NCBI GenBank assembly: GCA_964371125.1
Contig: CAYJMY010000015.1
Location: 1-43,114, forward strand
Length of the DNA: 43,114 nucleotides
DNA from: DUSC01 sp964371125
GTDB taxonomy: Bacteria; Pseudomonadota; Alphaproteobacteria; Rhizobiales; Rhizobiaceae
Reading direction: 5' to 3'
Shown here in pieces: positions 23,420 to 31,980 of the stretch. Each line of letters begins with the position of its first letter. Positions within the stretch are counted from its first letter, which is position 1. Made by a program: the position numbers and the translations under genes. The notes under the pieces are model-generated. The model made no database searches and was not told where the DNA came from. It worked only from the letters and a program-made list of their open reading frames with translations.

Positions 23420-24322
23420 TCAGGCGGCCGCCCGTTCGTGATCCCAGAAGTACACTGTCGCCGGTTCTGGCTCCCAGATCCGGGCCGCCTCGATGCCCGG
23501 CAGGCTGGCCAGCGCGCGGTATTCGGATCCGAACGCGACATACTGGTCGGTCTCGGCCATCACCGCCGGCTTGCAGGCGATCGGGTCGCGCAGGACGCCG
23601 AATCCGGTCTTGGTGCCAACGACGAACGTATAGAAGCCGTCGAGGTCGTCGAGCGCGCCCCGCAGGGCTTCGCCGAGGTCTTTGCCCTTCGCCATCTGCG
23701 CCGTGAGGTATGCGGCCGCGACCTCGGAGTCGTTGTCTGTCTCGAAGCTCATGCCCTCGCCGACGAGCTCGCGGCGGACATTGTTGTGATTGGACAGCGA
23801 ACCGTTGTGCACGAGGCACTGGTCCGCCCCGGTGGAGAAGGGATGCGCGCCGAGCGTCGTTACCGCGCTCTCGGTCGCCATCCGCGTGTGGCCGATGCCG
23901 TGGCTGCCACCCATCGCGCGCACGCCGAAGCGGGCGACGACGTCCTTCGGCAGGCCGACTTCCTTGTATATCTCGATGCAGTCGCCGGTGCCCATGATGC
24001 GGACGTCGGGGCGCTTGGCCGCGAGCAGTCGGCGCAGCGCGGACGCGTCGCCGGCCGTCTCGACCACCGCATGCGTGCTCTTGACGGCGACCGAGGCGTC
24101 GATGCCGGCCGCGGCCAGATCAGCCTCGAGATCGGCGAAGTCCCTTTCGGGGTGCGGCGATTGCAGGGTCATCTTCGTCCCGCCGTTCGTCGGGCCGTAG
24201 ATGGCGATGCCCGCGGAATCCGGCCCGCGGTCCGTCATCGTCACCAGCATGTCGGCCAGGAGTTCGCCGAGCCTCGGCTCCAGAGACTTGTCCTTCAGGA
24301 ACAATCCCACGATTCCGCACAT
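23420..24322 (-). CDS. glxB: Class II glutamine amidotransferase subunit (GlxB/MgsA)
   Basis: A 300-residue Ntn-type glutamine amidotransferase. The protein begins MCGIVGLF, so Cys2 becomes the N-terminal nucleophile. Further family motifs are TDRGPDSAGIAIYG, GIGHTRMATES and HNGSLSNHNNVRREL. It releases ammonia (or, in MgsA, methylamine from gamma-glutamylmethylamide) for the FMN subunit GlxD. It is the first gene of the leftward glxBCD-glnT operon. The 187 bp upstream contain an AT-rich block that probably carries the promoter. Confidence 0.91.
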   Translation of the reverse strand: MCGIVGLFLKDKSLEPRLGELLADMLVTMTDRGPDSAGIAIYGPTNGGTKMTLQSPHPERDFADLEADLAAAGIDASVAVKSTHAVVETAGDASALRRLLAAKRPDVRIMGTGDCIEIYKEVGLPKDVVARFGVRAMGGSHGIGHTRMATESAVTTLGAHPFSTGADQCLVHNGSLSNHNNVRRELVGEGMSFETDNDSEVAAAYLTAQMAKGKDLGEALRGALDDLDGFYTFVVGTKTGFGVLRDPIACKPAVMAETDQYVAFGSEYRALASLPGIEAARIWEPEPATVYFWDHERAAA

Positions 24323-24388
24323 GTCCGGCCTCCATCAAGTCCGCCTCCCGCAGTTAGCAGGTGCAACACGAAATGGCAATCTGCAAGA

Positions 24389-24417
24389 ATATTACTTTCT
24401 TTAAAAGCAATAACTCG
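24389..24417 (-). promoter_or_regulatory. AT-rich promoter region upstream of glxB
   Basis: A 29-bp AT-rich island in otherwise GC-rich sequence, 67-95 bp before glxB. On the minus strand it offers TAATAT (24394 to 24389) as a -10-like element, but no good -35 at the right distance. No convincing sigma-54 (-24/-12) element is present. Likely promoter region; exact site uncertain. Confidence 0.35.
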
Positions 24418-24509
24418 GGAGTCGCAGATCGGCCGCCGCCGCCGCCGATCCGGCGAAGGCGCGGCTTGCAGCCGGACCCATGCCCGCTGACCCAGGGCTC
24501 GCGCCGACC

Positions 24510-26156
24510 TCATTCGGCCGGCTGCGCGACCCCTACTTTCCCGGCCAGTTTCTCGAACAGCAGTGCAACCGCTTCGGCGCCGGGATCGTTGACGTCGCGC
24601 AGCCTGTCTTCCGACAGATAGCTGGCGCGGCCGGCCTTCGCGCGGCGGATCGTACCGGTGAAATCCGCCCCTGCGCGCGCGGCGCCGGCCGCCGCGGCGA
24701 CGCCCCGCGGCAGGGCATCCAGGGCGGGAACCAGCGCGTCGATCATCGTGCGGTCGCCGGGCTCCGCGCCTCCTACCTGGCGCACCCGTTCCAGGCCCGC
24801 GCCGAGCGCTTCGATCCAGTCGCGGCCGCCGGCCGACGCATCGCCCGCCGCGGTGAAGAAGATCGCCAGCAGGACGCCCGACGATCCGCCCATCGTCTGG
24901 CTCAGTTCCATGCCTATGGCCCGGTAGAGCTGGGTCAGGTCGGCGAGCGGCAGCCGATCGAGCGCCTTCACCAGGGCGCGCGCGGCGGTTGCCAGGGTGG
25001 AGCCCGTATCGCCGTCTCCGGTGCGGGCATCGAGCGCGTTCAGGTCGGTCTCGGCGGCGATCAGGATGTCGCAGCAACGCGCGATCAGGTCGCGACGGCT
25101 CGCATGCGCCGATGGCATGGGCTGGATCGGTATCAATCCGTCCGGCAGCGGCAGGACGGCAAAGTCGCCGAACGGATTGACGCCCGGCCAGGCCCACGGA
25201 GCCGCCGGCGCCATCAGGCCGCGCTCGGCTTCCTTGGTCAGCGGCATCAGCGACAGCGAGAAGCCCTGCATGTCGAGCGAGGTCATCATCGCGGCGGGGC
25301 CGACGATCCACCTCACCTGGTCGGCGATCGAGGAACGCGCCAGTTCTTCGGCGAGCACGGACATTTCCAGATGCGTGGCGCCGCCGAGATTGTTGAGCAG
25401 TGCCACCTGCGGACCCGGCTTCACGTGCGACGCCAGACGCTCGACGACCTGGGCCATCGCCTGCCGGGCGCTGCCGAACACGACCTGCTCGACGCCGGCC
25501 TCGCCATGGATGCCGAGGCCGAGCTCGGCATAGCCGGACTTGATGCGATCCTCCTTCGGCGAGCCGGGGATGGTGCAGGTGTCGAGCGACATGCCGATGG
25601 AGACGACCCCGGCGATGACGCGCCTGGCCGCCGCCGTCACGGTCTCCAGGTCCTCGCCGGCTTCGGCCAGCGCACCGGCGATCTTGTGGACGAACAGCGT
25701 GCCGGCGACGCCGCGCGCCCGCGGCAGTTCGGGCAGCGCGACGTCGTCGTCGACGATGACCATATTGACGGTGAGGCCGAAGGCGCGCGCCCGCTCGGCC
25801 GCCAGTCCGAAATTGAGCCGGTCGCCGGTATAGTTCTTGACGACGAGCAGGCAGCCGGCCTTGCCGGTGACGCTGAGGATCGCGGCGAGGACCGCATCGA
25901 CCGAAGGCGAGGCGAAGACGTCGCCGCAGACGGCGGCGGTCAACATGCCCTGGCCGACGAAACCGGCATGCGCCGGCTCGTGCCCGGAGCCGCCGCCCGA
26001 CACGATCGCCACTTTCGACCTATCCCAGTCGGTGCGTACGACGACCTTTATGTGCGGGTAGCCGTCGAGTCGCGCCAGGCGCCCGCCGGCACTTCTCAGG
26101 AAGCCGTCAACGGCTTCCGTGACGACGGCGTCCTTGGCGTTGAAAAACTGCGTCAT
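24510..26156 (-). CDS. Dihydroxyacetone kinase, ATP-dependent DhaK-DhaL fusion
   Basis: A 548-residue two-domain kinase like Citrobacter DhaK. The K domain (about 1-330) has GGGSGHEP with His59, NYTGDRLNF with Asp112, and GLGIHGEAG with His217. These correspond to the base, the catalytic Asp and the substrate-hemiaminal His of E. coli DhaK. The L domain (about 345-540) has the Mg-ATP motif DARTGDGDTGST, GGSSG, PGDRTMIDAL and DPGAEA. It phosphorylates dihydroxyacetone, or possibly a related ketose such as erythrulose, as known for some homologues. It ends the leftward importer operon, 10 bp after the preceding ATPase, which implies the imported solute is its substrate or becomes it. Confidence 0.93.
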   Translation of the reverse strand: MTQFFNAKDAVVTEAVDGFLRSAGGRLARLDGYPHIKVVVRTDWDRSKVAIVSGGGSGHEPAHAGFVGQGMLTAAVCGDVFASPSVDAVLAAILSVTGKAGCLLVVKNYTGDRLNFGLAAERARAFGLTVNMVIVDDDVALPELPRARGVAGTLFVHKIAGALAEAGEDLETVTAAARRVIAGVVSIGMSLDTCTIPGSPKEDRIKSGYAELGLGIHGEAGVEQVVFGSARQAMAQVVERLASHVKPGPQVALLNNLGGATHLEMSVLAEELARSSIADQVRWIVGPAAMMTSLDMQGFSLSLMPLTKEAERGLMAPAAPWAWPGVNPFGDFAVLPLPDGLIPIQPMPSAHASRRDLIARCCDILIAAETDLNALDARTGDGDTGSTLATAARALVKALDRLPLADLTQLYRAIGMELSQTMGGSSGVLLAIFFTAAGDASAGGRDWIEALGAGLERVRQVGGAEPGDRTMIDALVPALDALPRGVAAAAGAARAGADFTGTIRRAKAGRASYLSEDRLRDVNDPGAEAVALLFEKLAGKVGVAQPAE

Positions 26157-26166
26157 CCGATTCTCC

Positions 26167-27162
26167 TCACGCTATGCGCAAGCCGTTGCTGTCGAAATAA
26201 AGCGGGTTCTGTGGCCGCACCGCCACCGTGTCGCCGGGCGCCAGGAGCGTATGCGGGTCGGCGAGCGTCACCAGCGCGTGTCCGGCGACATCGAGATGCA
26301 GGCGGGTCTGGTCGCCCAGATGCTCGACGCGCACGACCGAAGCCGGACGGCCTTCGCCCTCGAAGATGTGTTCCGGCCTGAGCCCGATCGTCGCGGCGCC
26401 ATGGGGCGCCGGGCCGAACAGATCAGCCGGCAGCGTGTTTATCCGCGGTTGGCCGAGCCTGGTCGCGACATAGATGCTCGAAGGGTTCTCGTAGATCTGG
26501 CGCGGGGTGCCGAACTGCACCAGCCGGCCCTGGTCGAGCACGCCGACATGGGTCGCCATGGTCATGGCCTCGATCTGGTCGTGGGTGACATAAAGCAGCG
26601 TCGAGCCGAGGTCCGACTGGATGCGCTTCAGTTCGACGCGCAAGTCCGCTCGCAGCTTGGCGTCGAGCGAGGACAAGGGTTCATCCATCAGGAATATCTG
26701 CGGCTTGCGCACGAGCGCCCGGCCGATGGAGACGCGCTGCATCTCGCCGCCGGAGAGCGCGGTCGCCTTGTTGTCGAGCTTGTGGCCGATGCGCAGGACT
26801 TCCGCTACCTCGGCAACCCGCCGCTCGATCTGCTGGGGCGGTGTGTTGAGCATCGGCGACTTCAGCGGGAAAGCGAGGTTTTCCCGCACCGTCAGGTGCG
26901 GATAGAGCGAATACTGCTGGAACACCATCGCGACATTGCGTTGCGCCGGCGTCTCGGCCAGCACGCTCCGTCCCGCGATCGAGATGTCCCCGGAGTCCGG
27001 CTTTTCCAGGCCGGCGATCAGCCGCAGCGTCGTCGTCTTGCCCGCTCCCGTCGGACCGAGCAGAACGACGAACGCGCCGTCGGCGATCGTCAGCGACATG
27101 GCGTCGACGGCCGCCGTGGCCCCGAAGCGCTTGGTCACGCCGGATAGACGTACCTCAGCCAT
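26167..27162 (-). CDS. Sugar/polyol ABC transporter ATP-binding protein 1 (MalK type)
   Basis: A 331-residue MalK-type ATPase with Walker A GPTGAGKTT, signature LSGGEMQ, Walker B IFLMDEPLSSLD and a C-terminal TOBE-type regulatory domain (about 235-331). The start at MAEVRLSGVTKRFG is chosen because the longer frame adds a non-family, arginine-rich tail. That start overlaps the preceding ATPase by 8 bp. With its partner it forms a two-ATPase set, an arrangement seen in the rhizobial glycerol importer GlpSTPQUV and related systems. Its signature is canonical, whereas the partner's is not. Confidence 0.92.
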   Translation of the reverse strand: MAEVRLSGVTKRFGATAAVDAMSLTIADGAFVVLLGPTGAGKTTTLRLIAGLEKPDSGDISIAGRSVLAETPAQRNVAMVFQQYSLYPHLTVRENLAFPLKSPMLNTPPQQIERRVAEVAEVLRIGHKLDNKATALSGGEMQRVSIGRALVRKPQIFLMDEPLSSLDAKLRADLRVELKRIQSDLGSTLLYVTHDQIEAMTMATHVGVLDQGRLVQFGTPRQIYENPSSIYVATRLGQPRINTLPADLFGPAPHGAATIGLRPEHIFEGEGRPASVVRVEHLGDQTRLHLDVAGHALVTLADPHTLLAPGDTVAVRPQNPLYFDSNGLRIA

Positions 27163-28279
27163 GGATACGGACCTTTCCGTTGCCTTCGGCAGCCACAAGC
27201 GGCGACCGGTCGAGCGGCAGCGCCCCGCCGGTCTCGACATCGAACAGCGACAGCGTCTGGGTCTTGAACGCGAGGCCGACACGCTCGCCCGCCCGCACCG
27301 CCTGGCCGGACGGGATTCGGCATTTGATGTCGCCATTCGGCGTGTCGAGGCTGACGATCTGGGTGGTGCCGAGATACTCGGTCGCCGTCACCAGCCCGCG
27401 AAAGGCGGCGTCGTCGGCAAGGCGCACATGTTCCGGGCGCACGCCCAACGCATAGCGGCCGCTCGCGGCAGGCTTTTCCAGGCGCGGAAGCGGCACCGGG
27501 GCGCCGGAAAGCGCAACCGCTTGCGCACCGGGCTCGAGCGACGCCTCGAAGCGCAGGAAGTTCATGGGCGGCGAGCCGATGAACTCGGCGACGAACATGG
27601 TGGCGGGAAAGTCGTAGATCTCCTGCGGCTTGCCCCACTGCTCGACCACGCCGTGGTTCATCACCACGATCTTGTCGCCCATCTGCATGGCTTCGAGCTG
27701 GTCATGCGTGACGTAGACGGTCGTCGCGCCCATGCGGTCATGCAGCGCCCGTAACTCCTCTGCCATGTGTTCGCGAAACTCCGCGTCGAGCGCGCCGAGC
27801 GGCTCGTCCATCAGGAATGCCTTCGGCCGGCGCACGATGGCGCGGCCGAGGGCGACGCGCTGGCGGTCGCCGGAGGACAGGCCGCCCACCGGCCGGTCGA
27901 TGATGTGCTCGATGCCCAGGATGCGGGCGACCTGGTCGACCCGCTGGCGCACGTCGACGCGCGGCACGCCCTGGCTGCGCAGCGGGTACGAGATGTTGTT
28001 GCGCACGTTCATGTGCGGGTAGAGCGCGAACATCTGGAACACGAAGGCGATGTCGCGGCCGCTCGCCGGCACCTGCGCCACGTCCTGCCCGTCGAGCAGG
28101 ATCTGCCCGGACGTCGGCAGTTCGAGCCCGGCGATCATGCGCAACGTCGTCGTCTTGCCGCAGCCGGACGGACCCAGCAGCATGAAGAATTCGCCGTCAT
28201 TGACGGTGAAGCTCGATTCCTTCACCGCGACGAAGTCGCCGAAGGCCTTGTGCAGGTTCTTGATGACGATCTCGGCCAA
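27155..28279 (-). CDS. Sugar/polyol ABC transporter ATP-binding protein 2 (variant signature)
   Basis: A 374-residue MalK-like ATPase with Walker A GPSGCGKTT, Walker B AFLMDEPLGALD and a C-terminal TOBE region. The ABC signature reads LSSGDRQ rather than LSGGQ/LSGGE, suggesting one degenerate composite ATP site in the heterodimer. It begins 4 bp after the small membrane gene's stop and overlaps the next ATPase by 8 bp. Together with the neighbours it forms a GlpS/GlpT-like pair (inference from arrangement). Confidence 0.92.
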   Translation of the reverse strand: MAEIVIKNLHKAFGDFVAVKESSFTVNDGEFFMLLGPSGCGKTTTLRMIAGLELPTSGQILLDGQDVAQVPASGRDIAFVFQMFALYPHMNVRNNISYPLRSQGVPRVDVRQRVDQVARILGIEHIIDRPVGGLSSGDRQRVALGRAIVRRPKAFLMDEPLGALDAEFREHMAEELRALHDRMGATTVYVTHDQLEAMQMGDKIVVMNHGVVEQWGKPQEIYDFPATMFVAEFIGSPPMNFLRFEASLEPGAQAVALSGAPVPLPRLEKPAASGRYALGVRPEHVRLADDAAFRGLVTATEYLGTTQIVSLDTPNGDIKCRIPSGQAVRAGERVGLAFKTQTLSLFDVETGGALPLDRSPLVAAEGNGKVRIHG

Positions 28280-28283
28280 GGGT

Positions 28284-28496
28284 CTACTCGGGAAAATGGC
28301 TGACGATGATGAACATGACGGTGCCAGCCAGGGTGACGAAGAACGACCATGAGAACGCCCACAGGAAGAAGGGCTGCATGAGCATCACCACCCCCAGTCC
28401 GATGGTTATGGATGCCGCCATTTCCCATGGGCCGCGCCGGAAGATGCGCCGTCGCCGCGGCCCCGCGACCGGAGATGTTGCCGTGACGCCGGTCAT
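28284..28496 (-). CDS. Small two-TM membrane protein in importer operon
   Basis: A 70-residue protein with a short basic N-terminus (PRRRRIFRR) and two predicted membrane segments at about 26-46 (AASITIGLGVVMLMQPFFLW) and 49-67 (WSFFVTLAGTVMFIIVSHF). Its ATG overlaps the permease stop by four bases and it ends 4 bp before the ATPase start, so it is clearly a real, coupled gene. The position matches the small GlpU protein of the rhizobial glycerol importer, but I see no close resemblance to that family. A transporter accessory role is inferred from position only. Confidence 0.75.
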   Translation of the reverse strand: MTGVTATSPVAGPRRRRIFRRGPWEMAASITIGLGVVMLMQPFFLWAFSWSFFVTLAGTVMFIIVSHFPE

Positions 28497-29434
28497 TTGC
28501 GCACCGCTCCGAAGGTGATGCCGCGCAGGAGATGCTTCCTGAGCAGGACGGTGAAGACGACGACCGGTATGAGGAACAGCGTCGCTCCCGCAGCCACCGC
28601 CGGCCAGTCCTGGCCGCCGACGCCGATGATGGTCGGGATGAACGGCGGCGCGGTCTGCGCGACGCCCGACGTCAGCAGCACGGCGAAGGCATATTCGTTC
28701 CAGGCGAAGATCAGGCAGAAGATCGCAGTCGAGGCGATGCCGGTCGCCGCCTGCGGCAGTACGACCTTGTAGAAAGCCTGGAAGCGCGTGTAGCCGTCGA
28801 TGAGGGCCGCGTCCTCGTATTCGCGCGGGATCTCGTCGATGAAGCCCTCCAGCAGCCAGACCGCGAGCGAGATGTTGACCGCCGTGTAGAGCAGGATCAT
28901 GCCGAAATGCGTGTCCGACAGGCCGAGCGATCGGAACATCAGGAAGATCGGAATCGCGACCGCGATCGGCGGCATCATCCGCGTCGACAGGATGAAGAAC
29001 ATCAAATCGTCCTTCAGCGGTACCCGGAAGCGCGAGAAGGCGTAGGCTGCGAGCGTGCCGAGAAAGATCGACAGGAAGGTCGAGCCGAAGCCGATGATGA
29101 CCGAGTTGAGGAAGCGCGCGCCGTAGCGGGACGGTCCGGTTATCATCATGCCCTGGTCGCGCACGATCTGCTCGGCGAAGTTGGCCGGCGGCGGTAGGCT
29201 GTCGATCTGGTCCGTCGGAATGCGCGTGCGCGTGGTGAAGAGGTTAACGTAGCCTTCCACCGTGGGGTCGAAGACGACCTTCGGCGGATAGGCGATGGAG
29301 TCGGCCGGCGACTTGAAGCTGGTCGCCACGATCCATGCCAGCGGCAGGAGCGTCACCAGCGCATAGACCGCGACCATGGCGCCGGCGAACCACTTCTGTC
29401 CGGCAGACGGCTCGGTGATGGAATAGCCGCTCAT
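28493..29434 (-). CDS. Sugar/polyol ABC transporter permease 2 (MalG type)
   Basis: A 313-residue inner-membrane permease. The first segment (WFAGAMVAVYALVTLLPLAWIV) precedes a sizeable periplasmic loop and five further helices. The EAA loop reads EDAALIDGYTRFQAFYKVVLP, as in MalG-type subunits. It starts 1 bp after the MalF-type permease stop and overlaps the small membrane gene. It is the second half of the importer channel. Confidence 0.93.
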   Translation of the reverse strand: MSGYSITEPSAGQKWFAGAMVAVYALVTLLPLAWIVATSFKSPADSIAYPPKVVFDPTVEGYVNLFTTRTRIPTDQIDSLPPPANFAEQIVRDQGMMITGPSRYGARFLNSVIIGFGSTFLSIFLGTLAAYAFSRFRVPLKDDLMFFILSTRMMPPIAVAIPIFLMFRSLGLSDTHFGMILLYTAVNISLAVWLLEGFIDEIPREYEDAALIDGYTRFQAFYKVVLPQAATGIASTAIFCLIFAWNEYAFAVLLTSGVAQTAPPFIPTIIGVGGQDWPAVAAGATLFLIPVVVFTVLLRKHLLRGITFGAVRK

Positions 29435-29435
29435 C

Positions 29436-30383
29436 TCAGCGCTCCTTCACCCTGTTGAGCGCCTTCACGTAGATCGAGGCGAGGCCGAAGACCGTGACGA
29501 AGAGGATGATGGCGTATGCAGACGAATAGCCCGTGCGCCATTTCTCGAAGGCCTCGCGCTTGAGGTCGATCGAGGCAAGCAGGGTTTCGTCGCCCGGCCC
29601 GCCGCCGGTGAGAAGGACCACGAGGTCGAACATCTTGAAGTTCTCGATGCCGCGGAACAGCACCGCGAGCATCAGGAACGGCAGCACCATCGGGATGGTG
29701 ATGGTCCAGAACTGCCGCCACTTGGAGGCGCGGTCGATCTCGGCCGCCTCGTAGATGTAGTTGGGGATCGAGCGCAGCCCGGCGAGGCAGATCAGCATCA
29801 CGAAGGGCGTCCACATCCAGGTGTCGACGATCACGATCGCCCAGCGCGCCCAGCCGCCGGGTCCCAGCATGGAAAAGGAAGAAGCCGGGATGCCGGTGAC
29901 GAACTCGACGGCGTAGTTGATGAGGCCGATCTGCGGCTGGTAGAGGAAAGTCCAGAAGTTGCCGACCACGGCCGGTGACAGCATCATCGGCATCACGATA
30001 AGCGTGGTGACGAGGTCGTTGCCGCGGAACTTCCGGTTGATCAGCCATGCCAGCGTGAAGCCGATCAGGACCTGGAAGAACAGCGTCCACACCAGGAAGT
30101 GCGCCGTCGTCTGCATGTTCGCCCAGGTGTCGGGATCGGTGAGGATGCGCTGGTAGTTGCGCAGGCCCACCCACTCGACCTCGCGGTTCGTGCGATTGGC
30201 GGCGTAGTTGGTGAAGGAGAGCCTTATCGTCCAGATCAGCGGGAAGATGTTGACGGCGAGCAGCAAGAAGATCGCCGGCGCTACGAAGAGCCATGCGATG
30301 GCGCGGTCGCTCAGCCCGCGGACGCGGCGGGCGACGCCGGCCGGAGTGGCAGCCGCCACGCGGTCGATCGCGGTCTCGGACAT
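29436..30383 (-). CDS. Sugar/polyol ABC transporter permease 1 (MalF type)
   Basis: A 315-residue inner-membrane permease. The start at MSETAIDRVAAAT follows a good GGAGGG ribosome site; the longer frame is rejected. Membrane helices begin at WLFVAPAIFLLLAVNIFPLI, and the EAA loop is EAAEIDRASKWRQFWTITIP. It is separated from the SBP gene by 118 bp containing two stem-loops and lies 1 bp from the second permease. Confidence 0.93.
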   Translation of the reverse strand: MSETAIDRVAAATPAGVARRVRGLSDRAIAWLFVAPAIFLLLAVNIFPLIWTIRLSFTNYAANRTNREVEWVGLRNYQRILTDPDTWANMQTTAHFLVWTLFFQVLIGFTLAWLINRKFRGNDLVTTLIVMPMMLSPAVVGNFWTFLYQPQIGLINYAVEFVTGIPASSFSMLGPGGWARWAIVIVDTWMWTPFVMLICLAGLRSIPNYIYEAAEIDRASKWRQFWTITIPMVLPFLMLAVLFRGIENFKMFDLVVLLTGGGPGDETLLASIDLKREAFEKWRTGYSSAYAIILFVTVFGLASIYVKALNRVKER

Positions 30384-30462
30384 GGTTTCCCTCCGTCTGG
30401 CGAGGCGTCCTCCTGCGCGGCCGGCAGCGTAAGCCACCGGCCGGCAGGGAGGCAATCCGACC

Positions 30463-30485
30463 TCCCGGGGACGGATTCCCCGGGA
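30463..30485 (-). promoter_or_regulatory. Stem-loop between SBP and permease genes
   Basis: TCCCGGGG (30463-30470) pairs perfectly with CCCCGGGA (30478-30485) around a 7-nt loop, 16 bp after the SBP stop. A second, 7-bp stem (CGGCCGG/CCGGCCG, 30418-30443) lies further downstream in the transcript. There is no T-run. This is the same placement as the stem-loop after the SBP gene at 11.5 kb, suggesting mRNA stabilisation or attenuation. Confidence 0.6.
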
Positions 30486-30501
30486 CGCGATCGGACGCGG
30501 A

Positions 30502-31827
30502 TCAGATCTTGCCGTCGTCTTCGAAGACTTCGGTCCAGTCGGCGATCATGCCGTCCAGAGCCTCCTGCGCGGTGCCGTTGCCGGCCACGACATAGTCATG
30601 GAAGCGCTTCTGCGAGGCCTGAAGCAGCGTGGCGTAGCTCGGCTCCGCCCAGAAGTCCTTCACCACCGCCATGGAGTCGAGGAAGGTCTGCGCATAGGGC
30701 TGGCTGGTGGGGAAGGACGGATCTTCGACCACGGCGCGCAGGCAGGAGAAGCCGCCCATCGTCCACCACTTCGCCTGCACGTCGGGCTGGGCGAACCACT
30801 TGATGTACTCCAACGCAGCCGCCTGCTTCTCGCTGTAGGCCACGACCGAGATGCCTTGCCCGCCGAGCTGGGCGAAACGTTCGCCGCCGGGGCCGGCCGG
30901 ATTTACCAGGTATCCGGTCTTGCCGCCGCCCACGTTCGGATCGACCTCGAAGCCCGGCCAGGTGAAGGCGAAGTTCATCTGCAGCGCGACCTGGCCCGAC
31001 TTGTAGGCGTCGATGCCTTCGCCCATGTAGGTGTTGGACGTGCCGGGCGCGACGCAGCAATCATAGAGCGACTTGTAGAATTCGAGCCCGGCCACGGCGC
31101 CGGCCGAATTGACGAAGCCTGCCATGTCGTAGGGCTTGTCCGGGTTCTCGTACTTGAATCCGAAGCTGTAGAGCACGTCCATGGCGCCCATGGTGATGCC
31201 TTCGGAACCGCGCTCGGTGTAGATCGAGGCGCCGTAGACGGTCTTGCCGTCGATCTGGCGGCCCTGGAAGAACTGGGCGATATCCTTCAGCTCGGCGAAT
31301 GTCTTCGGCTCGACGAGGTCGCGGCCGTACTTGGCCTTGAACTCGGCCTGGATCTCGGGACGCGCGAACCAGTCCTTTCGGTAGGTCCATCCGACGACGT
31401 CGCCGAAGGCCGGCAGCGCCCAGTAGTTCGGCGTGTTCTTCGGCCACTCCGAGTAGCCGGTGACGGTCGCGGGCACGAAGTCGCTCATCTTGATGCCGTT
31501 GGCGTCGAAGAAGTCGTTCAGCTTGACGTAGTGGCCGTTCTCGGCCGAGCCGCCGATCCACTGGCTGTCGCCGATCATCAGGTCGCACAGCTTTCCGCCG
31601 GAGTTCAGCTCGTTGAGCATGCGGTCGGCGAAGTTCGGCCACGGCACGAACTCGAAGCTCATCTTGTGGCCGGACTGCTTCTCGAAATCCTTGGAAAGTT
31701 CGACGAGGGCGTTGGCCGGATCCCAGGCCGCCCAGCAAAGCGTGAGGTTCTCGGCCTGCGCGGCGTTCGAAGCGAACGCGGCCGTAAGCGATAAGGCGGC
31801 GACGGACGCCAGGTGGGCACGTTTCAT
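30502..31827 (-). CDS. Sugar/polyol ABC transporter substrate-binding protein
   Basis: A 441-residue extracellular binding protein of the SBP_bac_1 type. Residues 1-25 are a signal peptide (MKRAHLAS, a hydrophobic core, AQA before ENLT). The mature start LTLCWAAWDPANALVELSKD, followed by GHKMSFEFVPW, GDSQWIGGSAENGHYVKL and FAQPDVQAKWW, marks a polyol/sugar importer subgroup common in rhizobia. It is the first structural gene after the promoter-operator region and the kinase gene ends the operon. The ligand may be dihydroxyacetone, glycerol or a related polyol/ketose (inference). Confidence 0.93.
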   Translation of the reverse strand: MKRAHLASVAALSLTAAFASNAAQAENLTLCWAAWDPANALVELSKDFEKQSGHKMSFEFVPWPNFADRMLNELNSGGKLCDLMIGDSQWIGGSAENGHYVKLNDFFDANGIKMSDFVPATVTGYSEWPKNTPNYWALPAFGDVVGWTYRKDWFARPEIQAEFKAKYGRDLVEPKTFAELKDIAQFFQGRQIDGKTVYGASIYTERGSEGITMGAMDVLYSFGFKYENPDKPYDMAGFVNSAGAVAGLEFYKSLYDCCVAPGTSNTYMGEGIDAYKSGQVALQMNFAFTWPGFEVDPNVGGGKTGYLVNPAGPGGERFAQLGGQGISVVAYSEKQAAALEYIKWFAQPDVQAKWWTMGGFSCLRAVVEDPSFPTSQPYAQTFLDSMAVVKDFWAEPSYATLLQASQKRFHDYVVAGNGTAQEALDGMIADWTEVFEDDGKI

Positions 31828-31873
31828 GATTGGTCCTCCCGAAAAGGCGCAAACATAACGTTTACGTGCTTCA

Positions 31874-31902
31874 AGCTAAATGAGGTACGTACCTCATGTC
31901 AA
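31874..31902 (-). promoter_or_regulatory. Importer promoter with perfect 18-bp operator palindrome
   Basis: On the minus strand a consensus TTGACA (31902 to 31897) is followed directly by ATGAGGTACGTACCTCAT (31880-31897 on the plus strand), a perfect palindrome sharing one base with the -35. The -10 is weak (TAGCTT or TTAGCT at 31879-31873, 17-18 bp spacing). The SBP ATG is about 45 bp downstream, after GGGAGG. A repressor bound here would occlude RNA polymerase. The LacI protein next door is the natural candidate. Confidence 0.7.
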
Positions 31903-31980
31903 TGACGTCGCCGCAAATCCCCGATCCTCGAGTCGAGACGGGGCGCGGTTGCGCGTTTTCCGCGGCGGACGCGGACGCGC

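Noticed and set aside
24360..24420. A sigma-54 promoter for the glxBCD-glnT operon
   Set aside because: GG and GC dinucleotides near TGGCAATCTGCAA have the wrong spacing and orientation.
24428..24452. CCG-repeat tract as a microsatellite of interest
   Set aside because: A short imperfect run expected in GC-rich sequence, without evidence of function.
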